Of a stretch of 29,708 nt of DNA, positions 14,455 to 22,355 are shown piece after piece; within the stretch, counting starts at the first letter, position 1, and the number at the start of each line of letters is the position of its first letter. The stretch lies in assembly GCA_035352715.1 (NCBI GenBank), contig DAOPYE010000025.1:1-29708 (forward strand). Direction: 5' to 3'. The notes beneath the pieces are model-generated. The model did no database searches and was not told the DNA's origin. It saw nothing but the letters and a program-made list of their open reading frames with translations. This stretch comes from DAOPYE01 sp035352715. GTDB lineage: Bacteria > Acidobacteriota > Holophagae > Holophagales > Holophagaceae. The position numbers and the translations under genes were made by a program.

Positions 14455-15696
14455 TCAGCGGGGCCGCTTCCTGAATAGCGCGATGCGATTGCTATTGGTG
14501 CCCTTGGCGTTGTTATCCACGCCCCAGATATTGGCGGTCTTGGTGAAGACCTGCTCGTTGACGAGAAACCCCATGGCTTCGAATCCGGCCTGAAGGCCCA
14601 GGGGAAGCACGATCTCCTCCAGGCGGATGGAGCCCTTGCGGATCTCGCCCACCTCGAAGGCCACGGCCCCACCGGGTTTCGTGACGCGATGGAGCTCGTT
14701 GAACACCGCGCCCATCACCTGGGACCACTCGCCAACGTTGCGCGCCATGGTGATGCCGCGGCCGAGCGCGTCGGCGTCCAGGCCGCAGAACCAGCAGCGC
14801 AGCCAGTTATCCCGCGCGTACTGCACCACATCCAGAAAGGGCGGCGATGTGACCGTCAGCTGCACGCTCTCATCCGCCAGTCCGTCGCAATGCCGGGCGT
14901 CGCCCGTCAGGAACGCCGCATCGGCCGCCGTGGCCTTCAGGTTCGCGCATTCCTCCGGGGTGAGATCCGATAGCAACTGTCGCGTCTTCTTCAGGATCAG
15001 CGCGTGGGTGTCCCGATAGCTTGGCGTCTGGTTGCGCTTGGCGTTGATCTGTATCTGTTTGGCGGCGCTGCAGGCCTGGTTGGGCGGCAGGGTGTAGACG
15101 GAAAAGAAGCCGGGACTGTGGCCCGTCAGCCGGTTGGTGGCCACCATTCGGATCCAGCCGTCCAGCGCATCGAAGCGGCCGGTGCTCGTGCGATCCAGGA
15201 ACCAGGCCCGAAGGGCGCGGATCTCGGCTTCGGTCTCCCGGGCATAGAACATGGACAGTTCCTGTCCATCATGCCCAGCGCCATCCTTGGGGATCTGTTT
15301 CAGTCGCGCGGCGACATCTTCGACGCCCGGCGGTGTCAGGCGCGGCGCGGCGAGAATGCTGGAAAGCGGATTGATGTCGTTGGCGGCGAAGCGCCGTCCC
15401 ATCAGGGCCGCTTCCAGCGCGGTCGTGCCGCGCCCACTGAAGGGATCGAAGACGCGATCGCCCGTTTGCGTGAGCCGCTCGATGAAGTGTCGGGGCAACT
15501 GAGGCTTGTAGCAGGCGCGGTACGAGATCTCGTGCAGGCTGGAGGCCTGGCGTTGCCGGGAGGTCCAGAATTCTCGCGCGTAGCGCGGATAGGCGCGGCC
15601 ATCCAAAACCACCTCGTCCCACCGCGCTGGGCCGTCATCCGGCGCGAAGCTTTCGAGAAAGGCCCTCGATTCCTCTTGCGTGCGAGTTTCCACCAA
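14455..15696 (-). CDS. DNA methylase (N4-cytosine/N6-adenine type, SPPF motif)
   Basis: SAM-dependent amino-methyltransferase. Numbered from the TTG at 15696 (413 aa), motif I is DPFSGRGTT at 84-92, followed by the acidic FAANDINPLS, and the catalytic motif is TSPPF at 283-287. A glycine-rich VTKPGGAVAFEVGEI is also present. Motif I precedes the catalytic motif by some 190 residues, with a helical insert between. I favour the TTG start because GGAG lies eight bases upstream and this leaves 52 bases for promoters; an ATG at 15747 is in frame but has no ribosome site and would abut the divergent kinase gene. No restriction endonuclease is adjacent, so it is an orphan methylase. A related RNA or tRNA substrate cannot be excluded. 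Confidence 0.82.
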   Translation of the reverse strand: MVETRTQEESRAFLESFAPDDGPARWDEVVLDGRAYPRYAREFWTSRQRQASSLHEISYRACYKPQLPRHFIERLTQTGDRVFDPFSGRGTTALEAALMGRRFAANDINPLSSILAAPRLTPPGVEDVAARLKQIPKDGAGHDGQELSMFYARETEAEIRALRAWFLDRTSTGRFDALDGWIRMVATNRLTGHSPGFFSVYTLPPNQACSAAKQIQINAKRNQTPSYRDTHALILKKTRQLLSDLTPEECANLKATAADAAFLTGDARHCDGLADESVQLTVTSPPFLDVVQYARDNWLRCWFCGLDADALGRGITMARNVGEWSQVMGAVFNELHRVTKPGGAVAFEVGEIRKGSIRLEEIVLPLGLQAGFEAMGFLVNEQVFTKTANIWGVDNNAKGTNSNRIALFRKRPR

Positions 15697-15748
15697 CGTC
15701 CATGCTCCTTCAATATTCCAGGGTAGCCTTTCCGGTGGGAGAACCATC

Positions 15749-17800
15749 ATGGCCAAGTCGCAGCGCCATCCCGAACTCAATCGCCTGTACGTGGCGGTGG
15801 GGCTGGGTGTGCTGATCTGGATGATCGTCCATTCCTACAAGCTGCTGAGCGCCCGCGTGGATTCCGGGCTGGACGCCGCCAGCCGATGGTCCCTGCTCTC
15901 CCTGGGATTGCTGAACACGCTGGCCATCGCAACGCTGCTGTTCATCATCGGGCGCAGCCTGGCCAAGCTCTACTTCGAGCGCCGCAGCGGCATCCTGGGC
16001 GCGCGCCTGCGCACCAAGCTGGTGCTGGCGCTGCTCGCCGTGGGGGTGATCCCCAGCCTGATGCTGTTCCTGGTTGGACGCAATTTCATCAGCAAGAACA
16101 TCGACCGCTGGTTCAGTCCAGAAACCCAGGAGGATTTCCGGGACAGCCGCCGCATCATGGAGGCCTACCGCGCCCAGACCCAGCAGCGGCTGCAGCTGGG
16201 CATGGCCCGACTGCCCGTGTTCTCCACGGAAGAAACCCAGGCGCTGCGCGGGGACACGGGCCTGGAGCTGCTGGCGCGCCTGGACGCCGCGGGCCGCGTG
16301 GAATCAGTGGATGCGGCACCGGGCCTGAAATCGCCCGCCATCGCTCCGGGCCTGGATCAGTACGACACCCCCCAGGGCACCTGGCTGCTGGAGACCTCGC
16401 CGGATCGCGGTTTCATCGGCGGCGTCCTGATTCCCCGGGCGCTCACGGATAGCCTTGCGCGGCTGGGCAAGCGCCATGGCGAGGCCTTCGCGGTGCAGAC
16501 GTCCCGGGAGACGCTGGAATCGCTGCCCCAGAGCGTCTTCCTGCTGCTGACGCTGCTCTCGCTGTTCGCCGCGGTGTGGGTGGGGCTGGCCCTCAGCCGC
16601 ACGGTGTCCGAGCCGGTTCGCGCGCTGGCGAAGGCCGCGCAGCGCGTTGGAACGGGCGATCTGGATGTGGCGCTCGTCGAGCATGGCGTGGACGAGCTGG
16701 GCTTCCTGGCCACGAGCTTCAACGCGATGATCCGCGACCTGAAGACCAATCGCGAGGCCATCGAGGCCCAGGGCCAGCGCATCCAGTCCCAGCGCGAATA
16801 CCTGGCCCAACTGCTGGAAGCGCTGCCTGTGGGCGTCATGAGCTGGCACCCGGATGGTGGCCTGGTGACCTTTAACCCGGCGGCGCGACGATGGTTCGGC
16901 CTGGAGGTCTGGAGCTTGATCGACGGGCGCTGGGAGGATCTCGCGGCGCAGCCCCGCATGGGCGATCTGCCGGCACTGGTCGACGAGGTCCAGCGCACCC
17001 GCCGCGCCCGCCTGGAGGAGCTGCGCATCGGCACCGAAGGCGATGGCCGCCCCGTGCGCGCGGGCGTACTGCCCCTGAGTGCGGGCGGTGTGCTGGCGGT
17101 GCTGGAGGATCTCTCCCTGCTGGCCCAGGCGGAAAAGCGGGCCGCGTGGCAGGAAGTTGCCCGGCGCATGGCGCACGAAGTGAAGAATCCGCTGACGCCC
17201 ATCAAGCTCACGGCCCAGCGCATCCTGCGGCGCAGCGCCGATGGCCGGTTGGATGCGGAGGCCCTGCGCGAGGCCATGGGCACCATCCTGACCGAGGTGG
17301 CCAGCCTTTCGAATCTGGTGGATAGCTTCAGTCGGTTTGCGCGCCTGCCCTCGCCCCAGCCCCGGGCGCTGGATGCCTGCGATCTGGTGCGGCAGGTCGA
17401 GGCGCTGTACGCACAGGGCCATCCCGGCCTGCGCGTCGAGGCCCTGCTGCCCGACGCTCCCCTCGAAGCCCACTGGGATGTGGATATGGTCAAGCGCGCC
17501 CTCATCAACTTGGTGGATAACGCCATCGGCGCCATCGAGGAGTCCGCCTGCGGGGGGCACGTCCGCCTGGCTCTCCATGTCGAAGGTTTCAGCGCCATTC
17601 TCGAAGTCGAGGACGACGGCCCTGGCGTGCCCGAAGCCCACCGCGAGCGCATCTTCGAGCCCTATTTCTCCACGAAGCGCAAGGGCACCGGCCTGGGATT
17701 GGCCATCGTCCGCCGCATCGCCCAGGATCACCATGGCGACGTGAGCTACGAGCCCCTGGAATCCGGCAGCCGCTTCCGGCTTGAGTTGCCGCTGGGGTGA
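15749..17800 (+). CDS. NtrY-like membrane sensor histidine kinase
   Basis: Two-component sensor of the NtrY type (683 aa). Membrane segments fall at about 12-28, 47-68 and 87-108, then after a roughly 150-residue extracytoplasmic part a further span at about 262-283. A HAMP domain follows (SRTVSEPVRALAKAAQRVGTGDLDVAL), then a PAS domain (about 350-450). The HisKA H-box is RMAHEVKNPLTPIKLTAQ with the phospho-His at residue 476. The ATPase domain shows its N box (LINLVDNAIGAI), G1 (EDDGPGVPE), and G2 (STKRKGTGLGLAIVRRI). The ATG at 15749 has GGAG seven bases upstream; longer in-frame starts would overlap the divergent methylase. No response regulator gene is adjacent, unlike the usual ntrY-ntrX pair. 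Confidence 0.93.
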   Translation: MAKSQRHPELNRLYVAVGLGVLIWMIVHSYKLLSARVDSGLDAASRWSLLSLGLLNTLAIATLLFIIGRSLAKLYFERRSGILGARLRTKLVLALLAVGVIPSLMLFLVGRNFISKNIDRWFSPETQEDFRDSRRIMEAYRAQTQQRLQLGMARLPVFSTEETQALRGDTGLELLARLDAAGRVESVDAAPGLKSPAIAPGLDQYDTPQGTWLLETSPDRGFIGGVLIPRALTDSLARLGKRHGEAFAVQTSRETLESLPQSVFLLLTLLSLFAAVWVGLALSRTVSEPVRALAKAAQRVGTGDLDVALVEHGVDELGFLATSFNAMIRDLKTNREAIEAQGQRIQSQREYLAQLLEALPVGVMSWHPDGGLVTFNPAARRWFGLEVWSLIDGRWEDLAAQPRMGDLPALVDEVQRTRRARLEELRIGTEGDGRPVRAGVLPLSAGGVLAVLEDLSLLAQAEKRAAWQEVARRMAHEVKNPLTPIKLTAQRILRRSADGRLDAEALREAMGTILTEVASLSNLVDSFSRFARLPSPQPRALDACDLVRQVEALYAQGHPGLRVEALLPDAPLEAHWDVDMVKRALINLVDNAIGAIEESACGGHVRLALHVEGFSAILEVEDDGPGVPEAHRERIFEPYFSTKRKGTGLGLAIVRRIAQDHHGDVSYEPLESGSRFRLELPLG

Positions 17801-17810
17801 ATGTTCGCCC

Positions 17811-18236
17811 TTAGTCCAGCTCCAGCTTTTGCAGATGGTGAAGCGTGTGGCGCGCATAGTCCTGCACGAGGAAGGCGAGATCAACGCCGTTGTCCTGCCA
17901 GAGATGGCCCCCGGCCTCAAGCGGGATCCGGTCGATCACCACGGCCAGTTGGCGGTTGAACAGGCGCCATAGGTGGACCAGGCTCTGCCAGTCGCCCTGG
18001 CGGTAGCCGCCCGCGGCGACCCATTGCTCCTGGTCGTAGCCGGGAAAGCCCACCAGATCGCCGGTCTGCAGGCGGATGAAGCGCTGATGGTTGTTGACGG
18101 CGGAATCCATCAGATGGCCGAGGATCTCCTTCCGGTTCCACTCAGAACCAACCACGGTATCCGCCTCGGCGTCGCTCAGGCAGAGCAGGCGCGGGTGCCA
18201 TTCGTCCACGAGGTTGAGAAGCGGACCAGCGTCCAT
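17811..18236 (-). CDS. DinB-fold (YfiT/DinB superfamily) protein
   Basis: Small four-helix-bundle protein of 141 residues of the DinB superfamily, whose members are often metal-dependent thiol transferases or uncharacterised stress proteins. The putative metal-binding histidines are H50 (SAVNNHQRFIR) and the C-terminal H130 and H134 (YARHTLHHLQKL), in the usual spacing. N-terminal WNRKEILGHLMDSA is typical of helix 2. There is no signal peptide. GGAGGG lies just upstream of the ATG. It is convergent with the kinase gene (10 bases apart) and downstream of the rplS terminator. The substrate thiol or reaction is unknown. Confidence 0.85.
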   Translation of the reverse strand: MDAGPLLNLVDEWHPRLLCLSDAEADTVVGSEWNRKEILGHLMDSAVNNHQRFIRLQTGDLVGFPGYDQEQWVAAGGYRQGDWQSLVHLWRLFNRQLAVVIDRIPLEAGGHLWQDNGVDLAFLVQDYARHTLHHLQKLELD

Positions 18237-18293
18237 GGGTTCCCTCCAGTTTCTTTCATCCAGCTTCTGCGCCCGGAGCAGCGTTCGTCCATG

Positions 18294-18322
18294 AAAAAAG
18301 GGCCGGTATGAACCGGCCCTTT
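18294..18322 (-). terminator. Rho-independent terminator of rplS
   Basis: Stem GGGCCGGT / ACCGGCCC (18300-18307 and 18312-18319) with a four-base loop, extended by three A-T pairs, followed on the minus strand by a run of six T. It starts about 20 bases after the rplS stop. Confidence 0.93.
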
Positions 18323-18341
18323 GGGGTGCGTTGAATCCAGC

Positions 18342-18704
18342 CTACTCGGCGGTGACGTCGCGGCGGACTTCCTTGAGGCGACCGGCCTTGCCGAGCTTCT
18401 CGCGCAGGAAGTAGAGCTTGGCGCGGCGGACGCGACCGGTGCGAATCACTTCCAGCTTGTCGATGCTGGGGCTGTTCAGGGGGAAGACGCGCTCGACGCC
18501 AACGCCGCTGCTCACCTTGCGAACGGTGAAGGACGTGCGCATGCCGCCGCCCTTGATGCCAATCACGACACCCTGGAAGATCTGGATGCGCTCTTTTTCG
18601 CCTTCCTTCACCTTGACGTGGACCTTCACGGTCTCGCCGGGCTGGATGCGGGGCAGATCCGTGCGAAGGAGGCTCGCTTCGAGACGATCGATGATGTTTG
18701 TCAT
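18342..18704 (-). CDS. rplS: 50S ribosomal protein L19
   Basis: Ribosomal protein at the 30S-50S interface. The 120 residues match the family throughout: DLPRIQPGETVKVHVKVKEG, ERIQIFQGVVIGIKGGG, TFTVRK-like FTVRKVSSGVGVERVFPL, and the basic tail RVRRAKLYFLREKLGKAGRLKE. AGGAG precedes the ATG at a good distance. In many bacteria rplS follows rimM and trmD; here it is a single-gene unit, flanked by a strong gpmI terminator upstream and its own terminator downstream. Confidence 0.98.
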   Translation of the reverse strand: MTNIIDRLEASLLRTDLPRIQPGETVKVHVKVKEGEKERIQIFQGVVIGIKGGGMRTSFTVRKVSSGVGVERVFPLNSPSIDKLEVIRTGRVRRAKLYFLREKLGKAGRLKEVRRDVTAE

Positions 18705-18782
18705 ACTTGACTCCTGAGTCCAGCGGTCCCGGGCCGATCGCGGTGGGACATGGTACGAACTCCCGCGTCAGGCGGGCTGATC

Positions 18783-18811
18783 AGAATAACCCGAATCCAC
18801 GGGAAACCCAA
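18783..18811 (-). promoter_or_regulatory. Candidate promoter of rplS
   Basis: On the minus strand, TTGGGT (18806-18811) and TATTCT (18783-18788) are 17 bases apart. They lie between the gpmI terminator and the rplS start, leaving a leader of about 75 bases. Since the terminator upstream is strong, rplS needs its own promoter, and this is the best match I see. Confidence 0.5.
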
Positions 18812-18835
18812 GCGAAGATCTCGAGGAATTCCCTT

Positions 18836-18879
18836 GGAAAACCAGGGAGGCACGGCGGTTTCGCGCCGTGCCTCCCTGG
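18836..18879 (-). terminator. Strong Rho-independent terminator of gpmI
   Basis: Perfect 16-base stem (18842-18857 with 18864-18879; arm sequence CCAGGGAGGCACGGCG) and a six-base loop, followed by TTTTCC on the minus strand. It lies about 30 bases after the gpmI stop and isolates it from rplS. Confidence 0.93.
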
Positions 18880-18907
18880 GGGTTCAACCTTGTGGATCCA
18901 GCCAAGC

Positions 18908-20437
18908 CTACAGGTGCAGCAGGCTGCGGCCATCCATCTCGGCGGGCTGCTCGATGCCGAGCAGTTCCAGCAGGGTGGGGGCCACGTCGCACAGCGCCCC
19001 GCCTGCACGGAGCTGGCGTCCCTCGAAGCCCTTGCCCACGATCACGGCGGGCACGAGGTTCATGGTGTGGGCGGTGTGGGGATTGCCCGCCTCGTCGCGC
19101 ATCGTTTCGGAATTGCCGTGGTCGGCGGTGATGAACAGGATGCCGTCCTGCGCCAGCACGGCCTCGGCCACCTGGCGCACCGCGTCGTCCACCACGGTCA
19201 CGGCGGTGACGGCCGCGCTCAGGATGCCCGTGTGGCCCACCATGTCGCCGTTGGCCAGGTTGCAGATGACCACTTCGTGCTTGCCGGCGTTGATGGCTTC
19301 CACCAGACCGCGGGTCACTTCATGGCAGCTCATCTCGGGCTGCAGATCGTAGGTCGCGACCTTGGGGCTGTCCACGAGGCGGCGCTCTTCGCCCTCGAAA
19401 GCCTGCTCGCGGCCACCGTTGAAGAAGAAGGTGACGTGGGCGTACTTCTCGGTCTCGGCGGTGCGGAACTGCTTTAGACCCTTTTCCGAAATCACTTCGC
19501 CGAAGATGCGCGTGAGGTTCTGGGGCGGATAGGCCACGGTGCTGAAGGGTTCCAGGCTGGCGTCGTACTGGGTGAAGGTGACGAGCTTCACGGCGGGGCG
19601 CTTGGCCTGCTTGAAGCCGTCGAAGGCGGGATTCACCAGGGCGTGGCTGAACTGGCGGCCGCGGTCGGAGCGGAAGTTGAAGAAGATGATGCCGTCGCCA
19701 TCCTGGATGCGCTGGAAGGCCGCCGTGGCGGTGGGAGCGACGAATTCGTCCGTCTCGCCGCGATCATAGGCGGCGGTCACGCCTTCCACGGCCGTGGTGG
19801 CGCGGAACTCGGGCTCGGCGTCGATCATCATCTTCCAGGCCTTCTCGACGCGCTCCCAGCGCTTGTCGCGATCCATGGCCCAGTAGCGGCCACCGATGGA
19901 GCCGATCGTCACCAGCGGCGTGGCCTTGAGCTGCTCGTCCAGCCACGCCAGGTAGCCGTCGGCGCTCTTCTGGGGCGTATCGCGGCCGTCCAGGAAAGCG
20001 TGGATGGTGGTGGGCACGCCCTCGGCCTGGGCCCACTGGGCCAGCGCCACAACGTGGTTCTGATGGCTGTGCACACCGCCGGGGCTCAGCAGGCCCAGCA
20101 GGTGCAGGCGCTTGCCGGAAGCCTTCAGCTCCTTCAGCAGATCGGCCATGGGCTGGTTCTGGCGGAAGGTGTTGTGCTTGATGGCGTAGTCGATGCGGGT
20201 CAGTTCCTGCCAGACCACGCGGCCCGCGCCCAGGTTCATGTGGCCCACTTCGGAGTTGCCGAACTGGCCTTCGGGAAGGCCCACGGCCTCCTCGCTGGTG
20301 CGGAGCTGGGTGCCGGCGTAGCGGCGGCGGAGTTCGTTCAGGTGCGTCATGCCGGCCACGAATGTCGCGTCATGCGCATTGCGCGCGCCGTCGCCGACAC
20401 CGTCGAGGATGAGAAGAGTGATGGGGCCTTTGCTCAT
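18908..20437 (-). CDS. gpmI: 2,3-bisphosphoglycerate-independent phosphoglycerate mutase
   Basis: Glycolytic/gluconeogenic enzyme interconverting 3- and 2-phosphoglycerate through a phosphoserine intermediate, using two Mn ions. The 509 residues match the family size. The catalytic serine is S62 in GQFGNSEVGHMNLGAGR. Metal ligands include the N-terminal LILDGVGDG and the C-terminal TADHGNSETM. Substrate-binding HSHQNHVVAL and HAFLDGRDTP are also present. The ATG at 20437 is only five bases from a 100-N gap; beyond the gap the same first 17 codons recur exactly and there show the real leader, with GAGGA nine bases before the ATG. The coding sequence appears complete despite the gap. It is a single-gene unit with its own terminator. 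Confidence 0.95.
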   Translation of the reverse strand: MSKGPITLLILDGVGDGARNAHDATFVAGMTHLNELRRRYAGTQLRTSEEAVGLPEGQFGNSEVGHMNLGAGRVVWQELTRIDYAIKHNTFRQNQPMADLLKELKASGKRLHLLGLLSPGGVHSHQNHVVALAQWAQAEGVPTTIHAFLDGRDTPQKSADGYLAWLDEQLKATPLVTIGSIGGRYWAMDRDKRWERVEKAWKMMIDAEPEFRATTAVEGVTAAYDRGETDEFVAPTATAAFQRIQDGDGIIFFNFRSDRGRQFSHALVNPAFDGFKQAKRPAVKLVTFTQYDASLEPFSTVAYPPQNLTRIFGEVISEKGLKQFRTAETEKYAHVTFFFNGGREQAFEGEERRLVDSPKVATYDLQPEMSCHEVTRGLVEAINAGKHEVVICNLANGDMVGHTGILSAAVTAVTVVDDAVRQVAEAVLAQDGILFITADHGNSETMRDEAGNPHTAHTMNLVPAVIVGKGFEGRQLRAGGALCDVAPTLLELLGIEQPAEMDGRSLLHL

Positions 20438-20442
20438 GGGAA
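20388..20442. repeat. 55-bp direct repeat, copy 1 (left flank of N gap)
   Basis: Contains the first codons of gpmI. It is identical over all 55 bases to 20543-20597 and ends exactly at the first N. It most likely represents overlapping contig ends rather than a genomic repeat. Confidence 0.95.
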
Positions 20443-20542
20443 NNNNNNNNNNNNNNNNNNNNNNNNNNNNNNNNNNNNNNNNNNNNNNNNNNNNNNNNNN
20501 NNNNNNNNNNNNNNNNNNNNNNNNNNNNNNNNNNNNNNNNNN
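20443..20542. other. Assembly gap of 100 N
   Basis: Exactly 100 undetermined bases, the conventional filler for a gap of unknown size. Because both flanks are the same 55 bases, the true distance is probably zero once the overlap is collapsed. The rest of the gene-free stretch 20598-20743 holds the gpmI leader and the terminator of the DUF2846 gene. Confidence 0.95.
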
Positions 20543-20597
20543 CCGTCGCCGACACCGTCGAGGATGAGAAGAGTGATGGGGCCTTTGCTCATGGGAA
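20543..20597. repeat. 55-bp direct repeat, copy 2 (right flank of N gap)
   Basis: Starts at the first base after the gap and repeats 20388-20442 exactly. Its right side continues into the gpmI ribosome-binding region. It reads as a truncated second gpmI start only because the overlap was not merged. Confidence 0.95.
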
Positions 20598-20696
20598 TCC
20601 GTCCTCACAGAACCTCCAGAATCCCATGAAAAGCGGGAGTGATGAACTGTGGAGTTCCATGAATGCACGGGGAGGGGATGTCTGCGTCGATATGGA

Positions 20697-20721
20697 AAGG
20701 ACAGGCGCGAGGCCTGTCCTT
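20697..20721 (-). terminator. Hairpin terminator of the DUF2846 gene
   Basis: Perfect 10-base stem AAGGACAGGC / GCCTGTCCTT with a five-base loop, 22 bases past the stop. The T-tract on the minus strand is short (CCTTTCC), so termination may be moderate. Confidence 0.7.
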
Positions 20722-20743
20722 CTCAGGGCGATCCCCCGGTGGA

Positions 20744-21343
20744 TCAGGGCATTTCGAGAGCGTCGGTCTTCTTGAGATCCGGAGAGTACTTCAGCTTCCC
20801 CTTCTTCCATTCTTCGAATTCCCTGGTCGCGAAGCTTGTCTCCACTGGGGCGACCTTTCCGTGCCCCTTCCAGAATCCCATTTGGAGTTCGGTCTTGAAG
20901 TAGTAGGTCTTGCCCGCTTCAACGGTGAAGGTGAATTCATCCTTCTTTTCGTCGGCGTGCATCTTGTGTTCGCCTGGGGTGGCCTTGATGACGAAGTACG
21001 TGCCGTTGTTCAGGTCCGCGATTTCCACGTCATCCAGGTAGATCGTGTGGTGAAGCCCGGACCCTACGAACTTCTTTTCCCGGTAGCAGACGAGGCGGGC
21101 CGGTGCCGATGCTTGGGGGGCCTTCGTGTCGGTGGCAGGCTTGGCCTCCGGCCCGGGGGCCGCGGGGGCAACAGGCGTTGCCTCAGATGTTGCGGCGGGA
21201 GTCGTGCTGGCAGGGGGCGCGGCGGGAGCGGGAGACGCCGCGGGTGTTGGCGTGGCCTGGGGTTCAGGCGAAACCTCCTGGGCCATGGCAAGGCCACCGA
21301 TCAAGAGGCTGGAAAGGATTGCGCGCAGGGAGAGGGTCGTCAT
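20744..21343 (-). CDS. Secreted DUF2846-domain protein with Pro/Ala-rich linker
   Basis: A 199-residue exported protein. A signal peptide (1-21, cleavage near AMAQE) is followed by a low-complexity Pro/Ala/Thr linker (about 22-80). The C-terminal domain (about 82-185) matches DUF2846: LVCYREKKFVGSG, YLDDVEIADLNNGTYFVI and PGEHKM, then a beta-rich segment with KTYYFKTELQ. DUF2846 proteins are periplasmic or lipoprotein-like and have no known reaction. There is no lipobox cysteine here, so it is probably periplasmic or surface-exposed. AAGGG precedes the ATG, and a near-perfect 20-base palindrome lies just upstream. It follows pyrB on the same strand by 56 bases. Confidence 0.82.
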   Translation of the reverse strand: MTTLSLRAILSSLLIGGLAMAQEVSPEPQATPTPAASPAPAAPPASTTPAATSEATPVAPAAPGPEAKPATDTKAPQASAPARLVCYREKKFVGSGLHHTIYLDDVEIADLNNGTYFVIKATPGEHKMHADEKKDEFTFTVEAGKTYYFKTELQMGFWKGHGKVAPVETSFATREFEEWKKGKLKYSPDLKKTDALEMP

Positions 21344-21356
21344 CGCTATGCCCTTA

Positions 21357-21376
21357 TGTGAGGAAATTTCCTCGCA
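21357..21376. promoter_or_regulatory. Palindromic operator-like site upstream of the DUF2846 gene
   Basis: TGTGAGGAAATTTCCTCGCA, with a perfect 14-base core GAGGAAATTTCCTC (21360-21373), lies 14-33 bases upstream of the ATG. With no T-run or loop it is more like a dimeric regulator site than a terminator. The regulator is unknown. Confidence 0.5.
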
Positions 21377-21399
21377 TTGTGGCTTGATTCAAGGCGTTG

Positions 21400-22353
21400 T
21401 CACGCCTTTTCATTGCGCGCGTTGCACAGCAGGTACATCACCGCCATGCGCACGGGCACGCCGTTGGTCACCTGGTCGAGGATCAGGCTATTGGGGCTAT
21501 CGGCGACCTCGGACGTGATCTCTACGCCGCGGTTGATGGGGCCGGGGTGCAGGATGGCCACATCGGGCCTGCAGCGCTTCAGGCGTTCGGCGTTGAGCTG
21601 GTAGAAGCGCACGTATTCGCCCTGGCCGGGAATGAAGGCGCCGGTGCCGCGCTCGAACTGGCAGCGCAGCATCATCACCGCGTCCTGCTCGGAGAGCACC
21701 TCGTCCAGTGAATGGCTGATGCGGATGGAGGGCCACGTGGCGGTGAGGCCTTCGGGCATGAGGGTCGGCGGACCCACCAGGGTGACGCGCGCGCCGAGCT
21801 TGGTGAGCAGCCAGAGGTTCGAGCGCACCACGCGGCTATGCCGAATATCGCCGACGATGGCGACCCGCAGGCCGTCGAATGAGCCGAAGCGCTTGCGCAG
21901 GGTGTAGGCGTCCAACAGGGCCTGGGTGGGATGTTCGTGTGCGCCGTCGCCCGCGTTCACGATGCTGGCGCTCATATGCCGGGCCAGCAGCACGTGGGCC
22001 CCGGGCGCGCAGTGGCGCATCACGACCAGATCGGGGTGCATGGCCTCCAGGTTCTTGGCGGTGTCGATCAGCGTCTCGCCCTTGCTGAGCGAGCTGGCAT
22101 CCGCGTCGAAGTTGATGATCTCGGCCGATAGCCGCTTCTCGGCGATCTCGAAGCTGTTGCGGGTGCGGGTGCTGTTCTCGAAGAACAGGTTCACGATCAG
22201 GCGCTTGCGCAGCGCGGGCACGATCTTGATCTCCGGGCGCTCGCAGACCTCCTCGAAGGCCGCGGCCTGATCCAGGATCGCCAGGATGTCCTCGGGCGCC
22301 AGCGGCTCGATGCCCAGCAGATGGCGATGGGGAAAGATATAGCGTTCCGGCAT
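21400..22353 (-). CDS. pyrB: Aspartate carbamoyltransferase catalytic subunit
   Basis: Condenses carbamoyl phosphate with aspartate, the committed step of pyrimidine synthesis. The 317 residues are full length. The carbamoyl-phosphate loop is FFENSTRTR (STRTR at 61-65), followed by the SSLSKGETL loop that supplies the active-site Ser/Lys. HEHPTQALLDAYTL and the C-terminal HPGPINRGVEI are also typical. It starts two bases after the pyrR stop, so the two are co-translated. No pyrI regulatory subunit or pyrC is seen in the window. Confidence 0.97.
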   Translation of the reverse strand: MPERYIFPHRHLLGIEPLAPEDILAILDQAAAFEEVCERPEIKIVPALRKRLIVNLFFENSTRTRNSFEIAEKRLSAEIINFDADASSLSKGETLIDTAKNLEAMHPDLVVMRHCAPGAHVLLARHMSASIVNAGDGAHEHPTQALLDAYTLRKRFGSFDGLRVAIVGDIRHSRVVRSNLWLLTKLGARVTLVGPPTLMPEGLTATWPSIRISHSLDEVLSEQDAVMMLRCQFERGTGAFIPGQGEYVRFYQLNAERLKRCRPDVAILHPGPINRGVEITSEVADSPNSLILDQVTNGVPVRMAVMYLLCNARNEKA

Positions 22354-22355
22354 GT

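Noticed and set aside
16304..17920. 538-codon minus-strand frame opposite the NtrY-like kinase
   Set aside because: The plus strand carries all kinase motifs. The antisense product is Gln/Arg/Gly-rich with no domain.
20438..20668. N-terminal extension of gpmI through the N gap
   Set aside because: It exists only because undetermined bases read as open frame. The extension reads the duplicated gpmI start out of frame.
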